64,000 bases of DNA, taken from positions 25,972,552 to 26,036,551 of the forward strand of contig OX463832.1 in assembly GCA_949825045.1 (NCBI GenBank), in the 5' to 3' direction. This stretch comes from Argyresthia goedartella (Eukaryota > Arthropoda > Insecta > Lepidoptera > Argyresthiidae). Made by a program: the position numbers and the translations under genes. Below the pieces are notes generated by a model. It did no database searches. It was not told where the DNA came from and worked only from the letters and a program-made list of their open reading frames with translations. Shown in pieces: positions 12,901 through 24,900 of this stretch (position 1 is its first letter; each line of letters opens with the position of its first letter).

Positions 12901-15900
12901 CATTCAGAAGCCAACGAAATTTGAATTTGTGCGCATCGAATTAAGTGAACGGACACTGAGAGTTTTTCATGTCAACAGCGAAGGCTAACTAACTGTTGAC
13001 AATTAGGGGTGATAGACTGAGAACTGAAATACAAATGCAGTTTATCGTAGTTTATCTCTAACCCGTTGTGTCCGCAGGCGATCTCGCACGCGGCCCGCTT
13101 GCTGCGCTCGCTGAGTGGCGAGGCGCCGCCGCCGGCCGCGTTCCCGCTCGCGAGGGAGGAGGACAGCGACACGGAGACTGTGGTGGGGGAGAGGGAGACG
13201 GACCTGTGCAGGGAGATGAAGGTCTGTTATATTTGAGCAATTTAAAAAGCATGTTAAAGCGACTTTGTCGAAAAAGGGATATTACAATGTTCAAGATTAC
13301 TTAAATGACAGAACTGTATGGGGTTAATCTGGCTCAACACAGACCTTGCTGTTAATAGTTTTGTAATTATTTATTCCTGCTTGTTAATCATAACAATTAA
13401 ATTTTTCATATTTGTATTAGTTAAGCACAACCTATTTTTAAAAGAGATCTAAAAATCAATCTGTGGGAGTTTCTACGCCCTTCTTCTCCCACAGTGATCC
13501 AATGTAGAGAGGAGGCAAAATTGACGTTTGCTAAGTATATGTAAATATCTACAGTAATAAAGTACTTTGACTTGACTTGACTTGACTTAGTGTTAGGGAC
13601 AAAATGACTTACGAACGGGCCTCACGACGAACAGGTGGAATCACCAGGGGCGACCGGGACGGTTGACGAACAGGATGAATCACGAATGGCGACCGGGACG
13701 AATTATGAACAGGGTGAATCACGAGTGGCGACCGGGACGAATGACGAACAGGATGAATCACGAGTGGCGACCGGGACGAATGACGAACAGGACGAATCAC
13801 GAGTGGCGACCGGGACGAATGACGAACAGGATGAATCACGAGTGACGACCGTGACGAATGACGAACAGGGTGAATCACGAGTGGCGACCGGGACGAATGA
13901 CGAACAGGGTGAATCACGAGTGACGACCGGGACGAATGATGAACAGGGTGAATCACGAGTGGCGACCGGGACGAATGACGAACAGGATGAATCACGAGTG
14001 GCGACCGGGACGAATGACGAACAGGACGAATCACGAGTGGCGACCGGGACGAATGACGAACAGGATGAATCACGAGTGGCGACCGTGACGAATGACGAAC
14101 AGGATGAATCAGGAGTGGCGACCGGGACGAATGACGAACAGGATGAATCACGAGTGGCGACCGGGACGAATGACGAACAGGATGAATCACGAGTGGCGAC
14201 CGGGACGAATGACGAACAGGATGAGTCACGAGTGGCGACCGGGACGAATGACGAACAGGACGAATCACGAGTGGCGACCGGGACGAATGACGAACAGGAT
14301 GAATCACGAGTGGCGACCGTGACGAATGACGAACAGGGTGAATCACGAGTGGCGACCGGGACGAATGACGAACAGGATGAATCACGAGTGGCGACCGGGA
14401 CGAATGACGAACAGGATGAATCACGAGTGGCGACCGTGACGAATGACGAACAGGGTGAATCACGAGTGGTGACCGGGACGAATGACGAACAGGATGAATC
14501 ACGAGTGGCGACCGGGACGAATGACGAACAGGATGAATCACGAGTGGCGACCGTGACGAATGACGAACAGGGTGAATCACGAGTGGCGACCGGGACGAAT
14601 GACGAACAGGATGAATCACGAGTGGCGACCGGGACGAATGACGACCAGGATGGATGACGAACAGAACAGAATCCAAAAATCGATCCTGGTAGCTTCGGAC
14701 TGACGTTCACCGCGAGACAACTGACTTGTCATAGAATTAGGGTTTGAGCTGGAGAATATAAACAATAAAAGACGGGCAATAATTCAATGTGTAACCAACG
14801 CCAACGAGTGTTAGTATGAGGGCTTGGATGTTTTTTCTTCATACATTGCTTCTGGCCCCACACTAGGACACCTCGTGTCGCGGGAACCGGAAGCAACGCG
14901 TGTGCCTGTATGCAAATGTTCGTTTGTTCCTCAGGAATGCCTCGCGAAGTTCGCGTCGTTCGCTCTGTCGCCTTCGGGCAGCGACGGCCGCTGCCCGGAG
15001 TCTGTCAGTCCGCCGCTGCAGATAGCCTCGCCCACCGCCGTGCAGCCGCCGCGGGTGAGAACCGACGCTTCACTTTTTATTGTGACGTTGTTTGCTTGTT
15101 AGCCGACTTAAAAAAATAAGGAGGTTTTCAATTCAGTTGTTTTTTTTTCTCGTGTTTGTTACCTCAAAACTGGTTATTTATGAACCGATTTCAAAAATCC
15201 TTTTTTTTTATTTGAAAGGTGACCTTTCAGTTTGGTTGTTATTGTTGCATTATGTATAAGACCTCATTGGCCCGTTTCCACAGACGGGGACGCAACTGGT
15301 AGCGGGCGTGCGCGGGGCGTGCTCGCTGCTGCGCGCGACGGACGGGCCCGCCACGCCGATCAACGCGCGAGCTCCTGCAGACGTGGCGGTACGTAGCTGC
15401 ATGTCACACACTCGTTCGCCTAATCCTCTCATTTGTTTGTGACTATTACGTACCAATATTACAGTAACTACGATTGTGACATACAGTGGTCTAGAAGTGC
15501 TGTACTACAAGTGACTTGCATGATATGTCATCTCGCTAATAGACGACACGTCTGTCAATGCGTGCGCGCCGGTAGACGTACTGGTGCGTTGCTGATTTAC
15601 TTACCCGCCAGCTGTCACTCACTTTTTACCCGACTGCCTTCAGACGGGAGGGTTATGTTTTTCGAATGTATGTAAATGTGAACGTATGGAGATTTCTATG
15701 TTCCCTGCTACAGCCTAAACGGCTTGAATGATTTTTACGTTTGAGGTGTCGTTAGATTCGTCTTGATAGCGAGAGTGACACTGAGTACTTTAAAAATAAT
15801 AATAAACAAAAGGGCAGATTTAAGACGCCATACTGCGAGTTTAAAAAAAAATAAAAATCCAAACCCATCAAGCGGGGTGTCAGACTTAAGGGTTTTCAAT

Positions 15901-18900
15901 AGCTATTCCAAATATACGTATAACTTGCAGTTTTCGTTTTAATGGAAAGGTAAAACGTTTCACGAAAATCTTAAGTTTCACTATCAGCGCACAGAAATCA
16001 AACGAAGGGCGATGGACATGGTGTGTACCGTCACTCTTCGGAGTATTTCTTTAAACTTAAATAGAAATAATATTTTAGTATATTATTATATTTATTACTT
16101 AAAGCTATATTTTTTTCAATTAAATTCACAAAAACAGTTTCGTCATATAAAAATATAACACGTGAAAAAACAACTAACATAAACAATTACACAAACAAAC
16201 CGTCCCAAGAATCTCCCGGCCCAAAGGTGCCCATTGCACTGGCGGCGTTCCCGCGCTGCACAGCGAGTGAGATTCTCTGGACCAGGAAAGCCACGGAGAA
16301 ATAATATAGTATTAGTTTCAAAAGTCTGAAATAAAAAAATAAAAAATATATAACCAAAATACCCGACTGCATAAAATAACCACTAAAAAGGAAAAAACAA
16401 GCTCTATAATTTAGTGTAAAGGAATACAGAGGACCGTGTATTATATTTTATTAGGTACCTACATTGATAATAGATATTTTAATGCATTACAAATATAATT
16501 TATATATTTTAAATTATTGCAGGCGGTTGAGACATACAAATCCACAAAACAATGTAGTGCAGTTATATATAATTAATCGAACATTGACAAAACCATTTAC
16601 TAGATATCAATGAAATATATTTGGGTCATTAGTTTGTCCCCTCCTGCAATAATTTAAATTATAATATTTTTAGGAACCAGGGGCCGAGATGTTATTTTTT
16701 TTAAGAAACACGACTGAAACTGTACAAGTATAATCTGAACAGATATGGACTCTAATAACAATTATCAAAACGAATAAAGATATCGGACAATAATGGCGAG
16801 GTGTTGAATATTTGACGACGACTGGGCAAGTGCGTCGCACGCTTTTTTTTTGTTTTTTTTGAAGGGGAAAAAAATGGAATTCCCCATGCCCATGAGTCAG
16901 ACCTCCCTGCTATGTCCGGGTCCCCACATATTGAGCGGGCATCAGCTCGTGTGGTATACGGACTAAAAACAACCTCTTTATGTTTGCAGTTGTCTGTCTA
17001 AGACTACTGTGAGCCATGGCCTCGGTATATGCTGAAGGCTTTCTACCTGCAATTTGCCCTTTTGGGCGATATATATGTGTATATGATATATATGGGAGGA
17101 GTTTGCCTGCTTACCCGATTGTATGAGCGGACATCAGCTCATAGTCAACGGGCATGATAGCGGCATGTTAGGGGGGCAGATAGCCCCCGCTACTAAGAGG
17201 AGTGCGTCGCACGCGGTCTGCGCTGCACTTTATATAGGCGCGCGGCTGCCCGCCCCACGGCTGTCTTCTGAAGCCGCTAACAATATATAATCTAAGACGC
17301 TTCTGGCGGGTAAAACTGCCCTTGCATGGCAAGAACAGGCACGGATATGCCTGGTGGGCAGATATACCTGGTGGGCAGGTGCGTCCGTGCGTGTGTGCCT
17401 GCCTATGAGAATCCACGGATCAGATCTGAGATACTTCCGACGGGTGCCTGTCGGGTACGGAAGCGGTAGTAGTTTTTTTTTGTATTATATAGATTCAAAT
17501 GACATTCAAAAAGTGATTTTAAGAACCTATTTTTAATAAAAAATTGAATTTTGAAGTTTATCAAAAAAAAATTGTTTACCTCAATAATATCTAAAATAAT
17601 AATCACATTTCAGTTGAACAACGCAACTTCGGCCGAGGGGGACAGGGATAAAGACCCGAACGTGTACAAATACGTGACTTTCGGCGTCGAGATCAAGAAA
17701 GCGATGGATGAATGCCAGAACATCATCAACTCATACAACAGTATTAAGGTATTCAATCGTTCACCTGCCCATTCATTCACTCACTAGCCTAACCATTCAT
17801 TCATATTATATTTTGATGCACATATTTCCCACTTGTTGGCTGTCATTAGTACAAAACGCACATTTATTCACTTACCAGGCTTGTCACTCGTTCTCTTCCA
17901 TTCATTCACTCGCTAGCTTTATCGTCATTCACTCACATTACTTTATTACTCATTCGTTCACTTTCATTCTTTAACTAACTCATTATTCACTCACTCATTC
18001 ACAATCATATCATCACGCGTTTTCCCATTCGGAGTGGCTGAGTAGAACAAGACCTCGGAAGCCTAAAAACTCATTCACTTTCACATAGTCACGCTCTGTT
18101 CCTCACGTGCTGCCGGTTCCACAATTCACACACAACTGTCAGGTCACAATTTGAATGAACTTCTGTATTCCACAGGATAAGAATAACAGTGAATCCCAAA
18201 CAGAAGACAAGGACAATCTGCTCTCGATCGACCAAATCTGCGAGGTCATGATGAATCTCGATCAGAACTCCGCCGACTTCCTCGACAAGATCAACCTGGA
18301 CACCAACAACGGCGAGTTCCTTGACGAGTCGGACGACGAGCCCATCGACATCAACACCGCCAACGCGAAGCTCGCCGAGCTCGTCGAGAAGATGCCGCAC
18401 ATCCTCGCGAACATGCCCGACATCGCGAGCAAACTGTCCGAGTTCGCGAACGCGTCGTTCGAGCTGCCCGAGTTCGCCTCGATCATGAGCAGCCTGCCCG
18501 AAGTCAACAACGAAGCACAATTGACCCCAGAGACGCTCAAACAAATCAGAGATCTTAAGCTAAGCAAGAATAGGGATAATGTTAGAGTAACGAAAGACAC
18601 CACTAAGCGAAAAACGACGCGAAAGATTAAGAATAACGTTGATAATAATAACATAATGGGGACGCTGACCTTTGAATTTGACTGCAAAGAGTTCACAGAT
18701 CTGTTGAAGGACGAAAAGGAATTGGATACCAAGAGTAACAAGGAGGAGTTAAAAGACTTACTATTCTCAATATCCGCTCAAGTAGTCATAAACAAGGTGT
18801 TCGAATATCTAAAGCAGAGTAAGAACACCGAACTAGCGAAATGTCTCGAGAACGACACAGATTTGTTCCCGAAAGACTCGATCAAATCGGAAATGTTCAC

Positions 18901-21900
18901 AAAAGCGTCGACGCTCTTCGATAATTCGGTGAAGGACGCGCTGTCCATGGACGAACTGAGGGAGCTAGTTAAATCGAGATTCAACTCGTGGAAGCATTAT
19001 GTGTCGGCCAAATTCAAGAGTATACCCATCGAGCTGCTGGAGCGGGAGATCGAGGCGATGCTAGATAAGTTCTACAACTACATTCGCGATTTGGCCGCGA
19101 AGCAGTGCGCCAGTGATAACGATAAGCTAGTGGAGAAGATTGAGCTGTTGCACGACCACGACGCGGAGACGGAGAATTGCGCCACCTCCAAACAGGTAAT
19201 TTATTTATTATTTTGTTGTGCCATTACAGCAGGTGACAAAAAGACAAAAATGTACAGGAAATCACCCCTTTATCGTTCCCCCTCCCCCTCCACCTTCTGC
19301 CCAAGAGGCGTCGCCGCATGAAGTTCAGGTCTGTCCTAGCCCCTCTGCCCAAGAGGCGTCGCCGCATGAAGTTCAGGTCTGTCCTAGCCCCTCTGCCCAA
19401 GAGGCGTCGCCGCATGAAGTTCAGGTCTGTCCTAGCCCCTCTCCCCAAGAGGCGTCGCCGCATGAAGTTCAGGTCTGTCCTAGCCCCTCTGCCCAAGAGG
19501 CGTCGCCGCATGAAGTTCAGGTCTGTCCTAGCCCCTCTGCCCAAGAGGCGTCGCCGCATGAAGTTCAGGTCTGTCCTAGCCCCTCTGCCCAAGAGGCGTC
19601 GCCGCATGAAGTTCAGGTCTGTCCTAGCCCCTCTGCCCAAGAGGCGTCGCCGCATGAAGTTCAGGTCTGTCCTAGCCCCTCTGCCCAAGGTCCTTTTCGA
19701 ATCTCTCCCCCCCCGCGATGCGATGCTCTTAACTCTGCTGCATCACTCTAGGAGCTGCAGCTCTGAAAGTGCAGGCTTGGCGTTTTCATGGAACTTTTCG
19801 AGTATCTTTAACCACACTTTTCAACTACTGGAGTTAACAAATTGTTATTGTTAGTGAATCCTTGTTACACCTTACTCAAAAATGTATTGAAAAAAAAACA
19901 GTTCTTGGATGTTTAAATGTGTGTGACGTAGCTGTTTGTGGTTCCCACGATACAGGGTATACTAGTGTGGGGCTAGAAGCAATGTATGTGCCTGTATGTA
20001 AATGTTATGTTATCGTATTTATTACAGTCACTCCAGCACATAACGAAACTACTGTCCACCTCAGCGGGCAACACCTTCGACCGCATCATCATGAAGCTGT
20101 CGAAAATGTCCAGAGAAAAGCAGATATCTGTCAAAAGCCTCAAGTTCAAGTACATAGACGTCGTGAGACGCTGCACCGAGTCGCCCCAGCTTGCCGCGTG
20201 GATCATTCTGGACCCGCAGGTGGCTACCAACGTGATACTGGAAATGACGGGCCTGGCACCACAAAGAATAGAACATTACGACGTCGCGGCCTTGACTGAC
20301 GAGAGGAAGGTCGAGTACTTCCTGGAGAGGCTAAAATACATGAACGCGAAATACATGGACACGCTCCCCAAGTCTTCGCTGACCGGCGACGAGTGGCTGG
20401 TCATGTTGCACAGGCTGGAAGAGTTGGAGAACGCGCTGAAGGAGGCGCTGTCCAAAGCCGGCCAGAAGACTGTCCAGGCGAGTGTGAGCGAGACGCGGGA
20501 AGCGGAGATACTCGCCGGGAAGGGACTCAGCAAAATCATCGGCAAGGCCAGTAAAAAAAGGCCCGAAGCGGCCAAGCTGAGGACAGAGAAGGAAGAGAAG
20601 CAGGAGCTGAACCGCTGCACGAGGAACGACGAGATGATAGCGAAGTGCGAGGCCTTGCTGCTGTCCAAGGGGCAGAAGAGTCTGCTGGACAGCTTCAATA
20701 CGATCAAGTCGTACATCACTCAGGGGGTGCCGGTGCCGGACACCTACAAGAGTCACGTCGTGAATATATGCTCCACGATTGACGCGAAGCTGCTTGAGGA
20801 GGTAAATTTAACCATAGTGAAGACAAATAGGTGTTTGAAATATGTTATTTGTTTATTTATTTATTCATGGGGTTCCAAACAGGACAAGTTACATTACAAA
20901 GGAAGACAGAGGAAAACTAAACATTAAACAAAAATCTAACTTATCCCTTAGGGTATCCCACTTATAGGGTAAATGATGGAAAACCTATATCTCCGAATGA
21001 GCAATTAACTAAGTGCTTATGAAGATAGATACATATTAAAAAGAATGTTAACAAAGAAATGTATGAGCGACACTTGACAAATATGCCAAGGTGTCAAAAA
21101 TCACCGTAGATGAATTTCAAACTCAGTTTTAATTAGTATGAATAATATACATGGGGCTTGACGGGTATCAGTCTCAGCCCGTTAGTGAAGGGATATTTCT
21201 TAATAATATCGATGAATCAGATGAATCGATCACTCTTCAAACATTTGTGAATTGGATGCAGCGAATTTTTCAAGTTCGATTCTTTCCCATTGTTTTGGTA
21301 GCATCCCTAATGTTTAAAAAGTGGATTTTATGAAGATTTAGGTTATCTGTTATATCGCTTCTAAATTTCTATTAACTGTAGTTTAGTTTTGTCCTCGGAA
21401 TCGGCAGACTGTCATGTTTGTTTACATTCATTTAAAAACCTTCTTGTCTTGACTATAATAGAGTATTTTAGGCACACGACAGGAAGCGCTGTATGGACAG
21501 TTTATTTCAAATGTTGTTGACGATCTGGTGGCAACATTTTAGCTGCTCATTGTGAGCCCTAATGTCGAGATTAGCTCTTCCGCTCACAAACAACATAACA
21601 TAGCGTCACTCATTTTCTCATACGGGGTGGTTTTAGTAGTTTGACCGAGCGGGCGAATCGTCTTCGTTTTAGGATTGGGCAAAAATGCTTTTGTATGTCC
21701 GGATGTTCTCCTCTACAGGCCGCATTTCTCAACTGTTTCTCGTGAATTTTTGTGAGCAGGTTCGATATTTTGTCGGTTCAGTTTTTTTTAAATGGCGGAG
21801 TTATCGGGGTTTTAAAATTTCCAAAAACCACGTTGGGACTGCCCAACAGCTTGACGCATTTTATCAAATGAGGTGCCCTTGGATTTTTACCGTGAGAGTA

Positions 21901-24900
21901 ACAGGCTGTATATGTAATCTTAGTGAAAAGTCTATAGTTTGGGTTTAAGACCGCAGAATGTGGTTTACAAAGTTATTGCTGCGGCTGCTTTCATACTCCA
22001 TGTACGTAACCAGGTGCATACATAAGTTTGTATGTGGTATTAAAGAGAGTGTCACTCGCGAGGCTCGCAGAGCCACTATTTTCTAGTAGACCATAGAGGC
22101 TACTTGACATCAAGGCAGGTACCAAACCGAGCCGTCACCTCTCTCTCACCCCACCTTACCCTATGCGAGGAAGAAAGGTCACAGCTCGCTCAAACACAAA
22201 GAATCTTGGCGCGAACTGTCCGACTTTCAAGTGTCACTCTAATTGAGCAGCAGCCTGTTCTTTGGGTCTTCAGTTTATCTCCACCTTCATGTCATAAAAT
22301 AGCCCCAATAGACGACAAGAAGACCAAGACATAACTCTTAAATTGATGTTGCCAGGTTCTAGAAGACTCGCTGAACCACAAATGCGACTACCAGCCGAAG
22401 AGCAAGTTCGCGTACAAGGACACGGACGCCGACTCCGGGCACTCCTCCTCCAACTGCTGCAAAGACAAGAACGCGGCCTCGGTGATCACCTCGCCGGAGC
22501 TGCTGGCCAAGTACTCGGCGCAGGTAAACATTCAGCAAACATTAATAACGAGGGCGAGAGCGAGCGAGAGAATGCACTTAATTACATATTTCACACACTC
22601 ACTTAACCCTATAGTGAGGCAACTTCACGAAGACCACTTTAGATGATACCCACTTGACTCTCGACATACAGGTTCCTAAGAATCTAGTTCGAGAGTCAAC
22701 AAGTATGAACCAGATATGCACCAAAAGTAGCCTTTATTGATTAAGTTTTATTGTCTAATGTAATTAGTTATAAGTTGGCTCAATAAATACTATTTTTAAT
22801 TTAATTTAACTTTGTGGCGTAGTACACAGATGTTACTAGGGCTTGGCAAATCAGTGGCGAGCGTCTCATTCAGGCATTTAAGCACCGCCTACCCTGTGCT
22901 GCTACCCTGGGCATAAATCCGTCTGAAATTAAAATATTTCATTAGAATATTATTCACAGACAATAAAAATCTAAATGTAGCCTAGATACACAATCCCGCC
23001 GCGCGAATTGATCGCGCTCAACCACTCGACTTCGACTCCCCGCATACACCTCGCTCGCCACCCTCGCCCGTTGAAGGCAGTTTCAGTTCGTGCCTTCAAA
23101 ATCTACTTAAATCTTATGACCGGCCTCGGTACCAAGCAATATTTCGATTCCCGGGTCTTACGGGGTTTAACCCCAGAAATAAGCTGAGCCTATTTGAAAT
23201 TATGATCATGTATGAATTTCAACGCGCGCTCACAATAGTGACTAAGATAGGGGGCGCGACCCCCCGTGGATGGCGTAATGAAGAAGCGGCTACAGATGAT
23301 CATGCAATCATTTGCATGCATCGACGACACGAATGGCCGAGTCGGCAGTGACCCTGCCTACGAAGCCAAGGGTCCCGGGCTCGAGTCCCGGGGGGGGGGG
23401 GGGGGGGGGGGTATATTTGTTTGATGAGAATGGATGTTTGTACCCTAGTCATGGTTGTTGTTTGGAAGTTCCTGAAGACCCTCGGTGTTGGTAAGTCCCA
23501 GGACGCAGTAACCGGTAGTGTCGACCTCAACGGTCTCAACAAATTCTTTGGTGTCTCCCCTGTCGTGATGGACCCCCCTGTCAAGGATGCTACCATTCGT
23601 TACTTGCGCACCAGAAAGACATCCAGTAGCTTACCTTTCAACCTCAGGTCTGTCGGAGTTGGCGCAGTAATGACAAGATCTGCTTTCAGATGATTTTCAA
23701 TGTACTTGATCATTTGTTACAACCCATAACGCATATAATCAATGCGTCGCTGAGCGAGTACTGCTTCCCGAGCCAGTGGAAAAGAGCATTAGTGTTACCC
23801 CTACCTAAAACGTCTAACCCGTCCTTCTTCAAAGAGTTCCGTCCCATTTCCATCCTACCAATCCTTTCCAAAATCCTTGAATCAATTGTCCACACCCAGC
23901 TGTCCTCGTACCTTTCCTCCATGAATTTACTGAACCCTTTTCAGTCTGACGATATCCAACTGGCAATGGATAAGAAGCAGCTGACAGTCCTGACTCTCCT
24001 AGACTTTAGCAGCGCCTTCAACTGCGTCGACTTCGATATACTTGTTGAAATCTTAAAATCGCTTAACGTCTCTTCACACTCGGCTCGCTGGTTTGACTCT
24101 TACTTGAGAGACCGCCAGCAGCGCACCAAGTCTGAAGAGGTCACTACAGAATGGTGCAAGCTCTCTACAGGTGTTCCGCAGGGTGGCATCCTTTCCCCTC
24201 TTCTCTTCTCAGTTTTCATCCATTCCATCTCGGATGTATTGTTATCCTCGTATCATCTTTATGCAGATGACCTTCAAATTTATCGGCATTTTCCCCTGTG
24301 TGATCTGACTTCGACTGTAGAGGCTTTGAATGCTGACCTCGAAAACATCAGGAAATGGTCTCTTTCGTATGGGCTATTAGTCAACCCGGACAAGTCTCAG
24401 GTGATGATACTGGGTACACGGCACTTACTTGATTTGTTGAAGAATAAGTCCGTTGATCCCATTTCTATTTGACGGTACCATTGTCAAGTATAGCGAGAAA
24501 GCCAAAAATCTTGGCGTTGTTTTTGACAATCTATTATCCTGGTCGCCCCATGTTTGTGAGGTCAGCAGACGAGTCTTTGCATCCTTTCATTCTCTTCGGC
24601 GTTTGCAGTTCTTCCTGCCTAGGCAGACTAAAATCATGCTAGCTCAGACCCTTCTTCTGCCTTTAATAGACTACGCCGATGTTTGCTGGGCCAGTGCGAA
24701 CGAAGATCTACTGAACAAACTCGAGCGACTCCAAAATCTCGGGATTCGGTTTATTTTCGGACTTCGTAAGTACGACCACGTGTCCCAATATCGTAGGGAA
24801 TTAGGCTGGCTCCCGATCCGACTTCGTCGTGATATGCACATTCTCTCCTTCCTCTTCAATATTTTGAGAAATCCGTGCTACCCTGCATATCTTTGTGAAC

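Noticed and set aside
13609..14710. Long open frames on both strands (335-355 codons)
   Set aside because: They are by-products of a 39-bp repeat without stops. There is no start context, splice support or family similarity, and they lie in an intron of the FAM193 gene.
19218..19854. Arg/Pro-rich 177-178 codon frames after exon 9
   Set aside because: 48-bp satellite in the intron. Exon 9 ends at a standard donor that joins exon 10 in phase.
22343..22606. ATG-started frame overlapping exon 11
   Set aside because: Different frame from the one that fits exons 10 and 12. The spliced frame has sensible codon use and Cys/His content.
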